DNA from: Caulochytrium protostelioides | Taxonomy: Eukaryota > Chytridiomycota > Caulochytriomycetes > Caulochytriales > Caulochytriaceae | Assembly: GCA_003615045.1 (NCBI GenBank) | Contig: ML014173.1 | Coordinates: 32,082 to 96,081, forward strand | Length of the DNA: 64,000 nucleotides | Direction of reading: 5' to 3' | Shown here: one piece after another, positions 54,937-64,000 of the stretch | Position numbering within the stretch: position 1 is the first letter of the stretch | Layout: the number at the start of each line of letters is the position of its first letter | Notes under the pieces: model-generated | The model's database searches: none | Told to the model about the DNA's origin: nothing | Seen by the model: only the letters and a program-made list of their open reading frames with translations | Program-made: the position numbers and the translations under genes

Positions 54937-57900
54937 ATGGGCGCCGCGGTCGCCATGACGCGTCCGAGCGTGGCGCCCTTGCGGGTGCCCGGCGTCGAGC
55001 TGCCCACGGAGCGGCCGCTCCCGCCGCCGCCGCCAGCGTCGGCGTCGGCGTCGGCGGCCGCGTCGGCGTCGGCGTCGGCGGCCGCGTCCGTGGCGGCATC
55101 CGCCTTGATGGGCCTGCCTGCCGCCGCGCTGCCGTTGCCGCCGTCACCGCCGTCGCCTGCGCCTGTCCGGCGAGACGCCTGGCCACCCCAACCCGTCTCG
55201 CGGCCATCGCGGCCGCCATTACCTCTCGCGCCGTCGGCGGCGACCTTGGCAACGACAACGCCGATCCTCCTGGACCCGGCCGTCGCCGAGACCGCCACGG
55301 CGTCCGGACCGCCCGCGGGCGGTGGCGGCGCGGGCGGTGGCCGCGCCGCTGCGTCCACACCGGCGCCGGTCGCCAAGGCCGCCCCCGCGCTGGCCTCGTC
55401 CGTGCTTCCGCCACGCGCTGCAAAAGAGAAAGACGGACCCGCCGTGGCGGCGTCGGGTCCCTCGCCAACGGTCACGCCACGCGTCGGCGCCCATGACGCC
55501 GCGGCCGCCGCCGACGCCACGAACGTGCCGGTCGCGGCGGCAGCACCGACAGCCCCGGCGGCGGCCCCGGGCGCGCCGGCCGCACCCTCCGCAGCGCGGC
55601 GCCGCGACTCGAGCCGCGGCGGCGGCGGGCTGGTGGCGCGATCGAAGCGCCTGCTCACGCGGACGCTCTCACGGGCGCGCTCGTGGTCGCAGAGTCCGCG
55701 GTTCGGCGCGGCGACGCCGACGGCGCCGACGGCCGATCGCGCGCCCGCGGCCACCCCGGTCCCTGCGCGGACGGAGTCGCCGTTGCCGGCGCTGCCGACG
55801 GAGCCGCCAGCGGATCCCAGGGATCTACCAGCCGCCACGGGTCGTGGGCCGCGCGTCGATAAACCGCTGCCGCTGACGGTTCCGGTGGCCACACCGACCC
55901 GCACGCCCGTCGCGCCTTCCTTACTCGACACGAACGCCACGGCCACGGACACCGCAGACGACGACGACGACGGCAACGACAACGGCTCTCGCCCGACACC
56001 TCCCACTACAGACGATACGCCTTCGAGTCTCGCACGACGACCCGGCGCTGGAGCGGCACCGACAGCCACGGACCTGCCGCCGCCGCCGCTGCCGCTGCCG
56101 CTGCGCATACGACCGCTGGCGGCATCGCTCAGTCGTCTCACGCACTCATCACCCAACTTGTACACCCTTGCGCGGCCCGACCACGCGCCGGAGCCGGAGC
56201 GATTCGCCGCGGCGCGCTGCGACCCCGCTGCCCACGCGTCGTCCCCGCCACGGACGCCTGGCGCGGCGCACGCGAGGACAGACGGCGACGGGGCGTCGCC
56301 GCCCGCGTCGTGCCCGCCGTGGTCGCCCGGCGACGGCGATAAGACGCCCTTCTCGAGCGTCCCTGTCGCGGTCGCGATCCCGATCGTCTCAGCTTCCGAC
56401 GGCGCGCGGCCCCGCAGCTTGGTCAAGCGGCGCTCGCACTCGGCCTCGGGCCTCGAACACGGCGGCACGGGTGCGAACGGCGACTCGGGCAGCGCGATCG
56501 GTCTGAGCGGCGGCAACGGCGACGGCCCACCCGCGGACTTGGCCCACCGGCCTTACCATCCAGCGTCCGACCTCGTGGGCGTCGTGAGCGGCAACGGCAT
56601 CGGCAACGGCATCGGCATCCACCGGGTCAGCAAGCGCCACATTTTCCGCACGAAGCTGCAGGGCCGCCCGACGCTGCAGCCGCCGAAACTGGATACCACG
56701 GGCTTTGCCCCGCCCATCTTTCTTCCCGACTCGCCCATGTCGGCCAGCAACCGGCCAGGCGGCCGGATCCCGGAGCTCGTGCGGCCACTGGCCGGCGCGC
56801 CGCTTCCGCGCTGGCTGCAGCGCATCGTCTGGCAGGGCGGCCAAGCGTACATGGCGCTGGGCAAGGCCTACATGGAGCTTGACACCATCGAGCGCCGCCA
56901 GATCGAGGAGGGCCTACGCCACGCGGCGCGGAGCCCCTTTGGCCACGTCCACGCGACCTTGGCGCGCAACGCCTCTAAGAACCGCTACATCAACATCCTG
57001 CCATTCGACACGACGCGTGTCGTGCTGCAGACGCCGGTGCCGACGCGCACGCCGGGCGAGACGACTGACTATACCAACGCGAGCTATGTGCGCGGCCCGA
57101 ACGCGATCACGTCGTACATCGCTGCCCAGGGCCCGCTGGCGTCGACCGTCGGCGACTTCTGGCAGATGGCGTGGGAGCAGCGCGCCTCGCTGGTCGTCAT
57201 GCTGACGCCGCTGGCCGAGTCCGGGCGCGAAAAGTGCGCGCGATACTGGCCCGACGCGGTCGGCTCACCGATGACGGTGACGGCCGGCGTGGCGTTGTCG
57301 GTCACGCTCTACTCGGAGACCCCGGTGCAGCAGGGCGAGATTGTGCTGCGCGACCTGGGGATCCGCCGGCTGTCGGGCGGCCCGTCGCCGTCGGCCGATG
57401 ACCCGTCGGAAGAGCCCGAACGCCGTGTATGGCAGCTGCATTACATGAAGTGGCCGGATCAAAAGCACGCCAATGTCGGGTCGGTGCTCGGGGTCATTGA
57501 TCTGATGCACGCGTTTCTCGCCCGCAGCCCCGCCGACAGCGGTCCCCCCATCGTGCATTGCTCGGCTGGGTGCGGCCGCACCGGCGTCCTGATGGTCGCC
57601 GACACCGTGCTCGCCCTACTGGCCTCGGCCGCGCACGACCCGCTTGCGGCCAACGGCGGCGGCAAAACCGACCTCGTGTACCTCTCGCTGCACCACATGC
57701 GCACGCAGCGCATGGGCCTTGTCCAGACGCAGCACCAGTATGCGTTCTGCTACGAGCTCGTCCTCGGGCAGCTCGGCCGCTGGCTGCGCGACAGCCGCTT
57801 CCCGCACTGGTCCGGCGTCAGCGGGACGCCGGCCGCGGGATCGCCAGCGCCCGCCGACGCCGGCGACGGCGAGGCCCGCAGCTCGCCGGCAACGAGCCCG

Positions 57901-58260
57901 CTCGCGGCGCGCCGCCGCAGCCGCAACTCGTTCGGCCTCGTCTCGGTCGGCGGCATGAGCGCCGCCGCCTTCGCGGCCGCCAGCGCGAGCCCCTTGCTCC
58001 CGCCGCCCCCGGCCACGGCCACGGCATCGAACGCAGCCGCGGCGTCGAGCCGACCGACGACGGCCCAGGTCGCGGCGACGCCGTACGTGGGCTCGCTCAG
58101 AACGTTTGACTGGCCGCTGCCGCCGGAGCTGGAGGCGAAGCTGCGGCGGGAGCCCGAGACGAGTCCGTCAGTGGCGGCGGCGCGACTGGATGGCACGCTG
58201 TCGCAAGCCAACACGGACGCGCTGGCCGCCTCCCTCGCGGCGCCTGAGCCCCGCGCTTAA
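54937..58260 (+). CDS. Protein tyrosine phosphatase, non-receptor class I
   Basis: A classical Cys-based tyrosine phosphatase with a long disordered N-terminus. The start is uncertain: 54937 gives 1107 aa and the frame is open further upstream. Residues before the domain are Pro/Ala/Ser-rich. The catalytic domain begins with the helix YMALGKAYMELDTIERRQIE, then NRYINILPFDTTRV, DYTNASYVRGPN, YIAAQGPLASTVGDFWQMAW and KCARYWP. The WPD loop is MKWPDQKHANVG. The P-loop is HCSAGCGRTGV, nucleophile Cys codon at 57559. QRMGLVQTQHQYAFCYE is the Q-loop. Fungal Pyp/Ptp1-type enzymes are the nearest type I know. It converges on DRC7. Confidence 0.9.
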   Translation: MGAAVAMTRPSVAPLRVPGVELPTERPLPPPPPASASASAAASASASAAASVAASALMGLPAAALPLPPSPPSPAPVRRDAWPPQPVSRPSRPPLPLAPSAATLATTTPILLDPAVAETATASGPPAGGGGAGGGRAAASTPAPVAKAAPALASSVLPPRAAKEKDGPAVAASGPSPTVTPRVGAHDAAAAADATNVPVAAAAPTAPAAAPGAPAAPSAARRRDSSRGGGGLVARSKRLLTRTLSRARSWSQSPRFGAATPTAPTADRAPAATPVPARTESPLPALPTEPPADPRDLPAATGRGPRVDKPLPLTVPVATPTRTPVAPSLLDTNATATDTADDDDDGNDNGSRPTPPTTDDTPSSLARRPGAGAAPTATDLPPPPLPLPLRIRPLAASLSRLTHSSPNLYTLARPDHAPEPERFAAARCDPAAHASSPPRTPGAAHARTDGDGASPPASCPPWSPGDGDKTPFSSVPVAVAIPIVSASDGARPRSLVKRRSHSASGLEHGGTGANGDSGSAIGLSGGNGDGPPADLAHRPYHPASDLVGVVSGNGIGNGIGIHRVSKRHIFRTKLQGRPTLQPPKLDTTGFAPPIFLPDSPMSASNRPGGRIPELVRPLAGAPLPRWLQRIVWQGGQAYMALGKAYMELDTIERRQIEEGLRHAARSPFGHVHATLARNASKNRYINILPFDTTRVVLQTPVPTRTPGETTDYTNASYVRGPNAITSYIAAQGPLASTVGDFWQMAWEQRASLVVMLTPLAESGREKCARYWPDAVGSPMTVTAGVALSVTLYSETPVQQGEIVLRDLGIRRLSGGPSPSADDPSEEPERRVWQLHYMKWPDQKHANVGSVLGVIDLMHAFLARSPADSGPPIVHCSAGCGRTGVLMVADTVLALLASAAHDPLAANGGGKTDLVYLSLHHMRTQRMGLVQTQHQYAFCYELVLGQLGRWLRDSRFPHWSGVSGTPAAGSPAPADAGDGEARSSPATSPLAARRRSRNSFGLVSVGGMSAAAFAAASASPLLPPPPATATASNAAAASSRPTTAQVAATPYVGSLRTFDWPLPPELEAKLRREPETSPSVAAARLDGTLSQANTDALAASLAAPEPRA

Positions 58261-58581
58261 ACCGAGCGACGGCTCGCGTTCCCCTGTTGCAGTGCCACGT
58301 GGCAGCCACGTTTCTGAGCGCGATGCCTGTTTGCCCCTTTCGCTGCCCCTATATGCCCTTTCTTTTAAACGTTTGAATGGAGAAGTCATGGTGTATGCTC
58401 GAAGTGTTGAACGAAGGCGTCAGCGAGAGCTATCGGATCCATTGCGGCGATCCGCGCCAGCATCCTCGATGGAAGCACATGGCATCAACACACCACAAAC
58501 AACATGTCGGATGAAGATCATCACGAGCGGTTGTACACAAGCGAGAACATGTCGCGAACGACCCGAACGCTCAAGGAGAGC
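58261..58581. other. Convergent intergenic gap between phosphatase and DRC7
   Basis: 321 bases holding both 3' UTRs. No canonical AATAAA was seen and nothing else is recognisable. Confidence 0.5.
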
Positions 58582-61500
58582 CTAGGCCGGGCCGTAGGCC
58601 AGCGCAAGACGGGGATCTGTGCGGGCGCGCTCCTCGGCCTGCTGCAGCAACTTGGGCACGCTCTTCTTGAACTTGTTGAGACGGCGCTCCAGGATCGCGA
58701 TACGGAACAGTGCCTCGTGGCAGTACGCGACATACTGCTCCGTCTCCTCGGGCAGCATGCGCTCCGCATTGCGCGCATAGTGCGTCTGGCGTTGGCCGTA
58801 CGCTTGGGAAACGCTCTCCAGCCGCAGCGCCATAACTTGTGCCTTCTCGACGTGCCGCTCTTTCGTGTAGGCCATGAAAGCATCGCGGATCGCGATCGCG
58901 TCCTCACGCTTGTACTGCCCGCTTGCTGGCAGCGGCGGCGCGTGCACGAGGAACGGCGAGAGAAAGTCCACCGCCGCAAGTGACACCGCGTCGTCTTTCC
59001 CATGCGCGCCGCCGCCGTTCGGCTGTGCCGCGGCCACGACGGAGCCGTGACTGTGCGGATGCGCGAGCACGGCCTTGCTCATGCCGAGCGACGTCGACGC
59101 CGACGCCGACGCCGACGCCATCGCGTCGTCGCCCTCGGGCCCAGCGCCCAGTTTGCGAGCGCGTTCCTGAAGGCGAGCGAGCGGGTCGGCGCCAAAGTCG
59201 GCGGTCGTGGCCGACGACAAGGGCACGATGCTCGCCGACAGGGCGCCGCCGCGAGTGGACGCCACGGCGGCGGCGGCGTGACCGGGCGTGGCCACGCTGG
59301 CGGCAGCGACATTGGTGGCGCCGGGTCGATGAAGGACGTCGTCCGCGGCGACGACTAGCACCACGTCGGCTTCCTCATTCGAGCGCGTCGCCGCCAGCTC
59401 GCCCATTTCAGATACCGTGTTCTTGAAATGCGACAAGCACGCGGCCTCGCGCTTCAGGAGCTGACGGAGGGCGGCGTACGCGATGCTGAGCGGCGGCGTA
59501 TGCGCGCCGCCGCCCGGCGCGACGGTGGCGCGAGTAATCTGGGACGGTGGAGTCATGCGTGCACAGAAGTAGACGGGCACGTCGCTCCACTGCCCGACCG
59601 CCGTCTCCTCGGGCTGTGGTTTCTTGTATTCGCGCAGATCCGGCACAACCATCCCCGACGCGCGATGCATGCGCACCGTCACGCGCTCCTGCTTGATCGC
59701 ATACGTGATTTTCTCAATGTTCGCATCATGGACGCCCTTGTCAGACCGCGCGAAGTGCTCTGTCATCTTGACGATCGGCTCGTAGCCGTTTTTCTGGAGG
59801 TCTCCCGAGCCCCCGCTGAGCAAGGCATTCGGGTCGAGCAAGGCGCCCTGAACCAGCGACGTCGGCGGCTGGCCCGCGACAAAGGTGATACTACGGTACA
59901 CGGGGACCAACTCGGGGTCTTCCATCAGATCGGGCAGCCGGTCGGGATGGGACAGCCCGGTGAAGCCGAGGGGTGCGAGGGGCCGGTACCACTCCATGAC
60001 CTTGTCGCCGCGCATCACGCGGCGCAGCAGGGCGTCGGGACGTGTCGCGGGCGTGAACCGCGTCTCAACAATATCGCCGTCCTCGGTCCGGATCATGCGC
60101 ACGCCGTGCGGGCGGCCGGGCCGGAAATGATCCTCGATGCGGTTGACCTGCGGCCACGCGATGCGAACCGCCAGCTGATCGCGGCGGTTCGTATAAAAGC
60201 TGTACACGATGGGCGCCTCGGCGCTCTGGCAATGGTCGAAGAGCCGCGGATTGATGGGCCATGCGGTCCGCGCCGCGGCGCGCTGCAGCATCGCCAACGC
60301 ATCACTCGCTTTCATAAATGTCAACCGTTTGATAAGGCCGTCTTTGCGGTGGTAAGGCACAAACGTTTCTTCTTTGCAGTCCTTGTGGACCGTCACCTTA
60401 AAGCCCATGGGACAGCACATATCGAAGTCATGCTTCGAGATCGTCAGCGCCGCAACCCATGACTGCAGCGTGTCCATCGGATTGTCCAAGTCATCGGTGG
60501 TCTCGCCACCGTCGCCGGCGGCATGCGCGGCGGCATGGGCACGCGCGGTTGCCAGATCGCTCTCGGCGGTGCCGTTGGCGTTGCCGCTCGCTACGCCGTT
60601 GCCGCTGCTACTGCTGCCGCCGCCACCGCGGTTCATCGGATTGGAATCCATCAGCACAAACTCCCACTTCGAGTTGTCGGCCAGATCAAAGGACATGTTG
60701 TTGAGGCCGTTGAAACAGACCTGCATATTGACCCAGACGTTGCGCGAATTGAAAACGCTCTCAATCCCCAGGTAGCGCGAGTCATCGATGCGGACCACGC
60801 GACCCGTAGTTGGCTCGAGAAAAAACGACTCAGCAATATCGCGCTTACCGGCGGTCACGAGGACCCACGCATGCACGCGCATCCCGTGGAGCGGGTCTTG
60901 GTCCGCATCATCAGCTTCCTTCGCCTCTACGGCCTGCTGCTGGGCCTGGTGCTGCCGCTTCGCATCGACGGCGAGTGCGGCTTTTTCGGCACGCTGGGCC
61001 TGCTCGCGCATATATACAGACGCGAGCTGCCGAACCGGTCGCAAGCGGTATTTGTTGGCGGGACGCGGACTCGCCGCACTCGCCTCCGCCGAACCTGCCA
61101 TTGTCGCCGTAGCTGACATGGATGCCACGTGGGACCGCGGGTTCTCGTCTTCTAGCTGGCGGATCTCGGCATCGGTGGGATCAGTGGCGACGCCCGCGTC
61201 TTGTAGCGCCTGCATTAGGTCAAAGTTCTCAATCGCGAGCAGGTCCTCGCGCTCATCCAACAGCGTTACATGGCGGCTAGCATACCCGGAGACCACGTAC
61301 GCGTCATACCCAACGCCCTGTAGCAGACTCGTCAGAAGGATTGCATACCCGTACGCATCGGCCTTCTGGGTGGCCAGCGTCCACGTCGGCGAGTAGAGCA
61401 CCGCGGGCGGGTTCTGCGGCGGATCGAGCGGTTCATACGTGAGGTAGCGGTACACAAACTGAGCACAAGACCGGTAGTCGTAAAGCTCGCGGTACGGCAG

Positions 61501-62250
61501 TTGGGTCAATCGGAACGTGTTGCACACAAATTTCTCGACTCCAAACTCGTTCGGCGCGAGAAGCAGCAGATCTTTGCGACTCGGGTACAGCAACCGGTAC
61601 TGTCGGGCAAAGTTCTGGATCTTGATGTGCAGCTGCGTCTCTTTGTCGCTGAGTGACCAGTACGACGGCGGCATGCACGTCTTGTCGAGTAATCGGGATT
61701 GGATCGCAGCACATATTTCTGCCTGCTGCGCCTCATACTGTCTCTCGTGCGACGCAAGCCGCTTCGACGGCGCGACATCGCCGCCATCCTCATCGCCATC
61801 CCCATCGACGTCGCGGTCGCTGCGGTCCTCGGTGTCAGCATGGTCGCGGCCGGCGCCGTTGACGTCGAGGGTGTCGTCAGGAGGGCCCGTGCTATCGGCG
61901 TCGCCGCCGTCATCCGACACGGCGTCGCCGTTCTTTCGCGGCTCCACCACGACGGGGAAGCTCTGCTCAGCCGCGGCTGCGGCCGTCGTGGTCGTCGCGG
62001 CCTCGGAACCCACGGACGGCGGGCTGAGTGGGATGCCGCTGAGCCGCGGCTTCGCGCTGGTACGTCGGCTCGCACCGGCCGATGCGGACGCTGAGGGCGG
62101 CCGAGCCGACGCTGTAGGAGGCCGAGCGGCGGCGGCACCGGAGGGCGGACGCACGTCGTCGAGCGACGGCGGCACAGTGCCCGGCCGCGATCCGGTACGG
62201 GAGCCGGTCCCTGATCTGGCCCCGGCCGAAGCGGCCGCGGCGGGGGACAT
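58582..62250 (-). CDS. DRC7: Dynein regulatory complex subunit 7 (DRC7/CCDC135)
   Basis: DRC7 is part of the nexin-dynein regulatory complex of motile 9+2 axonemes. The ORF is 1222 aa from an ATG. Residues 1-185 are disordered, Ser/Ala/Asp-rich. Family marks follow: FARQYRLLYPSRKDLLLLAP, YRELYDYRSCAQFVYRYLTY, then PPQNPPAVLYSPTWTLATQK and LLQGVGYDAYVVSGYASRHV, a transglutaminase-like region. Next are GMRVHAWVLVTAGKRD and FFLEPTTGRV. DFDMCCPMGFKVTVHKDCKE and FVPYHRKDGLIKRLTF identify the central domain. The C-terminal coiled region is ALRLESVSQAYGQR to KKSVPKLLQQAEERARTDPRL. Where a catalytic Cys would sit in the transglutaminase-like fold the sequence reads QKADAYGYA, so it looks inactive. 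Poly-acidic and Ala-rich inserts lengthen the protein. Confidence 0.9.
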   Translation of the reverse strand: MSPAAAASAGARSGTGSRTGSRPGTVPPSLDDVRPPSGAAAARPPTASARPPSASASAGASRRTSAKPRLSGIPLSPPSVGSEAATTTTAAAAAEQSFPVVVEPRKNGDAVSDDGGDADSTGPPDDTLDVNGAGRDHADTEDRSDRDVDGDGDEDGGDVAPSKRLASHERQYEAQQAEICAAIQSRLLDKTCMPPSYWSLSDKETQLHIKIQNFARQYRLLYPSRKDLLLLAPNEFGVEKFVCNTFRLTQLPYRELYDYRSCAQFVYRYLTYEPLDPPQNPPAVLYSPTWTLATQKADAYGYAILLTSLLQGVGYDAYVVSGYASRHVTLLDEREDLLAIENFDLMQALQDAGVATDPTDAEIRQLEDENPRSHVASMSATATMAGSAEASAASPRPANKYRLRPVRQLASVYMREQAQRAEKAALAVDAKRQHQAQQQAVEAKEADDADQDPLHGMRVHAWVLVTAGKRDIAESFFLEPTTGRVVRIDDSRYLGIESVFNSRNVWVNMQVCFNGLNNMSFDLADNSKWEFVLMDSNPMNRGGGGSSSSGNGVASGNANGTAESDLATARAHAAAHAAGDGGETTDDLDNPMDTLQSWVAALTISKHDFDMCCPMGFKVTVHKDCKEETFVPYHRKDGLIKRLTFMKASDALAMLQRAAARTAWPINPRLFDHCQSAEAPIVYSFYTNRRDQLAVRIAWPQVNRIEDHFRPGRPHGVRMIRTEDGDIVETRFTPATRPDALLRRVMRGDKVMEWYRPLAPLGFTGLSHPDRLPDLMEDPELVPVYRSITFVAGQPPTSLVQGALLDPNALLSGGSGDLQKNGYEPIVKMTEHFARSDKGVHDANIEKITYAIKQERVTVRMHRASGMVVPDLREYKKPQPEETAVGQWSDVPVYFCARMTPPSQITRATVAPGGGAHTPPLSIAYAALRQLLKREAACLSHFKNTVSEMGELAATRSNEEADVVLVVAADDVLHRPGATNVAAASVATPGHAAAAVASTRGGALSASIVPLSSATTADFGADPLARLQERARKLGAGPEGDDAMASASASASTSLGMSKAVLAHPHSHGSVVAAAQPNGGGAHGKDDAVSLAAVDFLSPFLVHAPPLPASGQYKREDAIAIRDAFMAYTKERHVEKAQVMALRLESVSQAYGQRQTHYARNAERMLPEETEQYVAYCHEALFRIAILERRLNKFKKSVPKLLQQAEERARTDPRLALAYGPA

Positions 62251-63939
62251 GGCGTGAAGTCGCCGCTACGATACTGGGCGGCGGGCGGCGGGACGGTGGG
62301 AGGAGGATGCGAGGGCCGCGTGGTGTAGTGGTTACAACAAATCCACCCACGCCGTTTGAGATCAAAGATGGGCTGCCGAGGCGCCGTGATACGTGGCAGA
62401 AGCACATTGAGATGACCCAAAATTATTGCAACCTTTCATCGATGGGCACTGATGCTCTTAAAGAGCCGGTATACTGGCTCAGAGCGCTTCCGGTAGGTGT
62501 ATGTCTGCCGTAAGCAAAAGAACAGCCGGAGCGGATCCCGTTTGATCTTAATGGGTTGTTGACGTGAGGCAGATCGGCCCCCCTTCCCGCGCCGATCGGC
62601 TCACCCCCCCGCCCGACCGGGTCGGCGGAGTTTACATCGGGCAGAGGGTCAAACCCAGCGCCGCCCTCTTGAAGCAAACAGCTTGGCGGACCGGTCAAAA
62701 CCGGGAGGACAGATTCGCCAATCACGCGTTAATGATGATCTTGACCGAGCCAGTCCACGCCGAGAAAGGCGAGGGATAAACGTCGGAATTCGGCGCGTGG
62801 TTTGCATAGCGGCTTATCGACACGATGCCTTATTAAGACGGAGTGTTCGAAGCGATATAGCCGGCCGTGTCAGCGATCACCGTGGATGGAAAGAACGAAG
62901 AGGGATCGGCATCGGGCTACCCATGTCCAATCTGGGCCTCGCTGGGGGTGACGCCGCACGCTATATAATCGTTTTCCATTTTTCCCCTTGGATACGACCC
63001 GGGCAGAACCAACCGTTTCTTTATGGTCATGAAGCGCTCCGACAGCTGGAAGCTGACCCGAAGGCAGTACTATCGCGGCCGCGTACTCGATTTGCGTGAT
63101 TCGGCTAACGAAGCACGCGTCCTGGGTCTGCTCAGCGTTCGTTGCGGACTTTAACGTGACGCGCCATTCCGCGGCGCAGTCGGATTCAGGTTCGGAATAC
63201 TTTGTCTTTCACTGGTTGGCGGCCTTCGCTGGGCCCTATCACCGTCTCTCACGGTTTGCGCGGCGACGCGGGTTCCCGCGGTACGTCAACGCCCGCGGGC
63301 CAGCCCGGCTGGCTCGAGTCCTCGCGTCTCGACGTCTTATGCAACCACGGCGGCGAGGGGCGCGCATCTTGCTCTGGGCCACGCGTGGTCACTGGTCATG
63401 CGCGTGCGATGCACGCACTTACAGCTTGCTCCACGTAGCTCCTTGCGGAGTAGACCAGCCTCCCGGGGCAGGCCTAGTGGCGGACAGGTTTGGTAACGAC
63501 CACCGCGCGGCTGCCCGGCCCGACCTCACCGCGGCGTGCGCTTGAGCCCGACAAGTCAGCACGATAGCGAGGTGTTCAAGGGTACAAAGTATAAATAGTA
63601 AGAATACAGGGGAGTAAGAATACAGCGGGACGTCGAGAGAGGTGCTATTCTAGTGGATCAGCGGTGACGGGGACGTGGATGTGGATAAGTAGAACGGCAG
63701 TCGCGGTCTCCACGCCGCCCTCCATGCCGACTTTCCTCTTTTGGGGTATGAGCACCGCGGCCACTCGACAAGGGCCTGCTTCGCCGTTCCTGGGCATCCC
63801 CATTCACCCCCTAAGTTTGCTTCATAGTAGACATACATCTCCCGATACCTCTCAATTTTTCTCTGTCGGCCTCTCCCTTCGTTTCTCAGTCTTTCTGTGA
63901 TTTCGCTCTCTCCATTTTCGCACAACTGCAGCATTCATC
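62251..63939. other. Right-hand region without a confident gene
   Basis: About 1.7 kb, less GC-rich and less repetitive than the rest. Frames on both strands are short and domain-free. I looked for rRNA, tRNA and snRNA landmarks and found none convincing. A TATAAATA lies at 63590-63597, and the last 150 bases are pyrimidine-rich before an ATG at 63940. Confidence 0.4.
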
Positions 63940-64000
63940 ATGTGGTTCATGTTGTCCCTCGGCCAATCGCTCGCCATCATAGCTGTCGTGATTACGAGCA
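63940..64000 (+). CDS. Possible start of a secreted or membrane protein (cut by right edge)
   Basis: An ATG after a pyrimidine-rich stretch opens a frame with no stop to the window end: MWFMLSLGQSLAIIAVVITS. The residues are almost entirely hydrophobic, like a signal peptide or signal anchor. Twenty codons are too few to name a product; chance is possible. Confidence 0.3.
   Translation, partial: MWFMLSLGQSLAIIAVVITS

Noticed and set aside
54849-56516. 555-codon minus-strand frame opposite the phosphatase gene
   Set aside because: It is a mirror of GC-rich codons on the plus strand; the translation is Gly/Ala/Arg low complexity without domains.
62311-62400. tRNA A-box-like start (gtggtgtagtggtta)
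   Set aside because: The 5' quarter resembles a tRNA, but no anticodon arm or B box follows within reach. At most a decayed fragment.
62430-63560. Possible rRNA or snRNA fragment at the right end
   Set aside because: I compared it with remembered landmarks of 18S, 5.8S, 25S, 5S and U2 on both strands and saw no match.
1-64000. Operon-like or defence-type gene cluster
   Set aside because: Genes alternate strands, are unrelated in function and belong to conserved eukaryotic families. Nothing suggests a co-transferred system.

Overview
The window is nuclear DNA from a GC-rich, gene-dense eukaryote, most likely a zoosporic (chytrid-like) fungus. The fungal signals are a long Cyc8/Ssn6 corepressor, a Sok1/TCP11 protein, a Cyc2-like mitochondrial reductase and an Nmd5/Sxm1-type importin. 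A dynein regulatory complex subunit 7 (DRC7) homologue is a component of motile flagella and argues for a flagellated lineage. A TSC2 (tuberin) gene fits a non-Saccharomycotina fungus. No species is claimed.

Layout, left to right: separase C-terminal part (+, cut by the left edge); ALG6 glucosyltransferase (-); Cyc2/cytochrome b5 reductase-like enzyme (+); CYC8 corepressor (-); TSC2 Rheb-GAP (-); TMEM115 (+); PPP4R2 (-); NFU1 (+); COX11 (-); an unassigned TPR protein (-); an NmrA-like NAD(P)-binding protein (-); TCP11/SOK1 (+); ribonucleotide reductase large subunit (-); VDAC porin (-); a POT1-like telomere protein (+); importin-7/8 type karyopherin (-); a protein tyrosine phosphatase (+); DRC7 (-); and the first codons of a possible secreted or membrane protein at the right edge (+). 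No tRNA, rRNA, CRISPR or intact transposon was recognised.

Most large genes are single open frames. I could reconstruct six spliceosomal introns by reading exon joins across GT...AG sites: TMEM115, PPP4R2, NmrA-like, RNR1, VDAC and importin. Five of the six lie within the first 40 codons, so single-frame reading would truncate those N-termini. Several genes also have a first in-frame ATG well inside the longest open frame; the coordinates use that ATG.

Functionally these are mostly housekeeping genes without operon logic. Four serve mitochondria (Cyc2-like, NFU1, COX11, VDAC). Others cover cell division and genome maintenance (separase, RNR1, POT1-like, PPP4R2), signalling (TSC2, TCP11/SOK1, PTP), secretion and glycosylation (ALG6, TMEM115), nuclear import, transcriptional repression and flagellar motility. 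Many neighbours are divergent and share a 0.8-2.3 kb upstream region. I found no convincing evidence of an undescribed multi-gene system. The best leads are the multi-OB POT1-like protein, the insert-split RapGAP domain of TSC2, the 5'-biased introns and the unassigned TPR gene.
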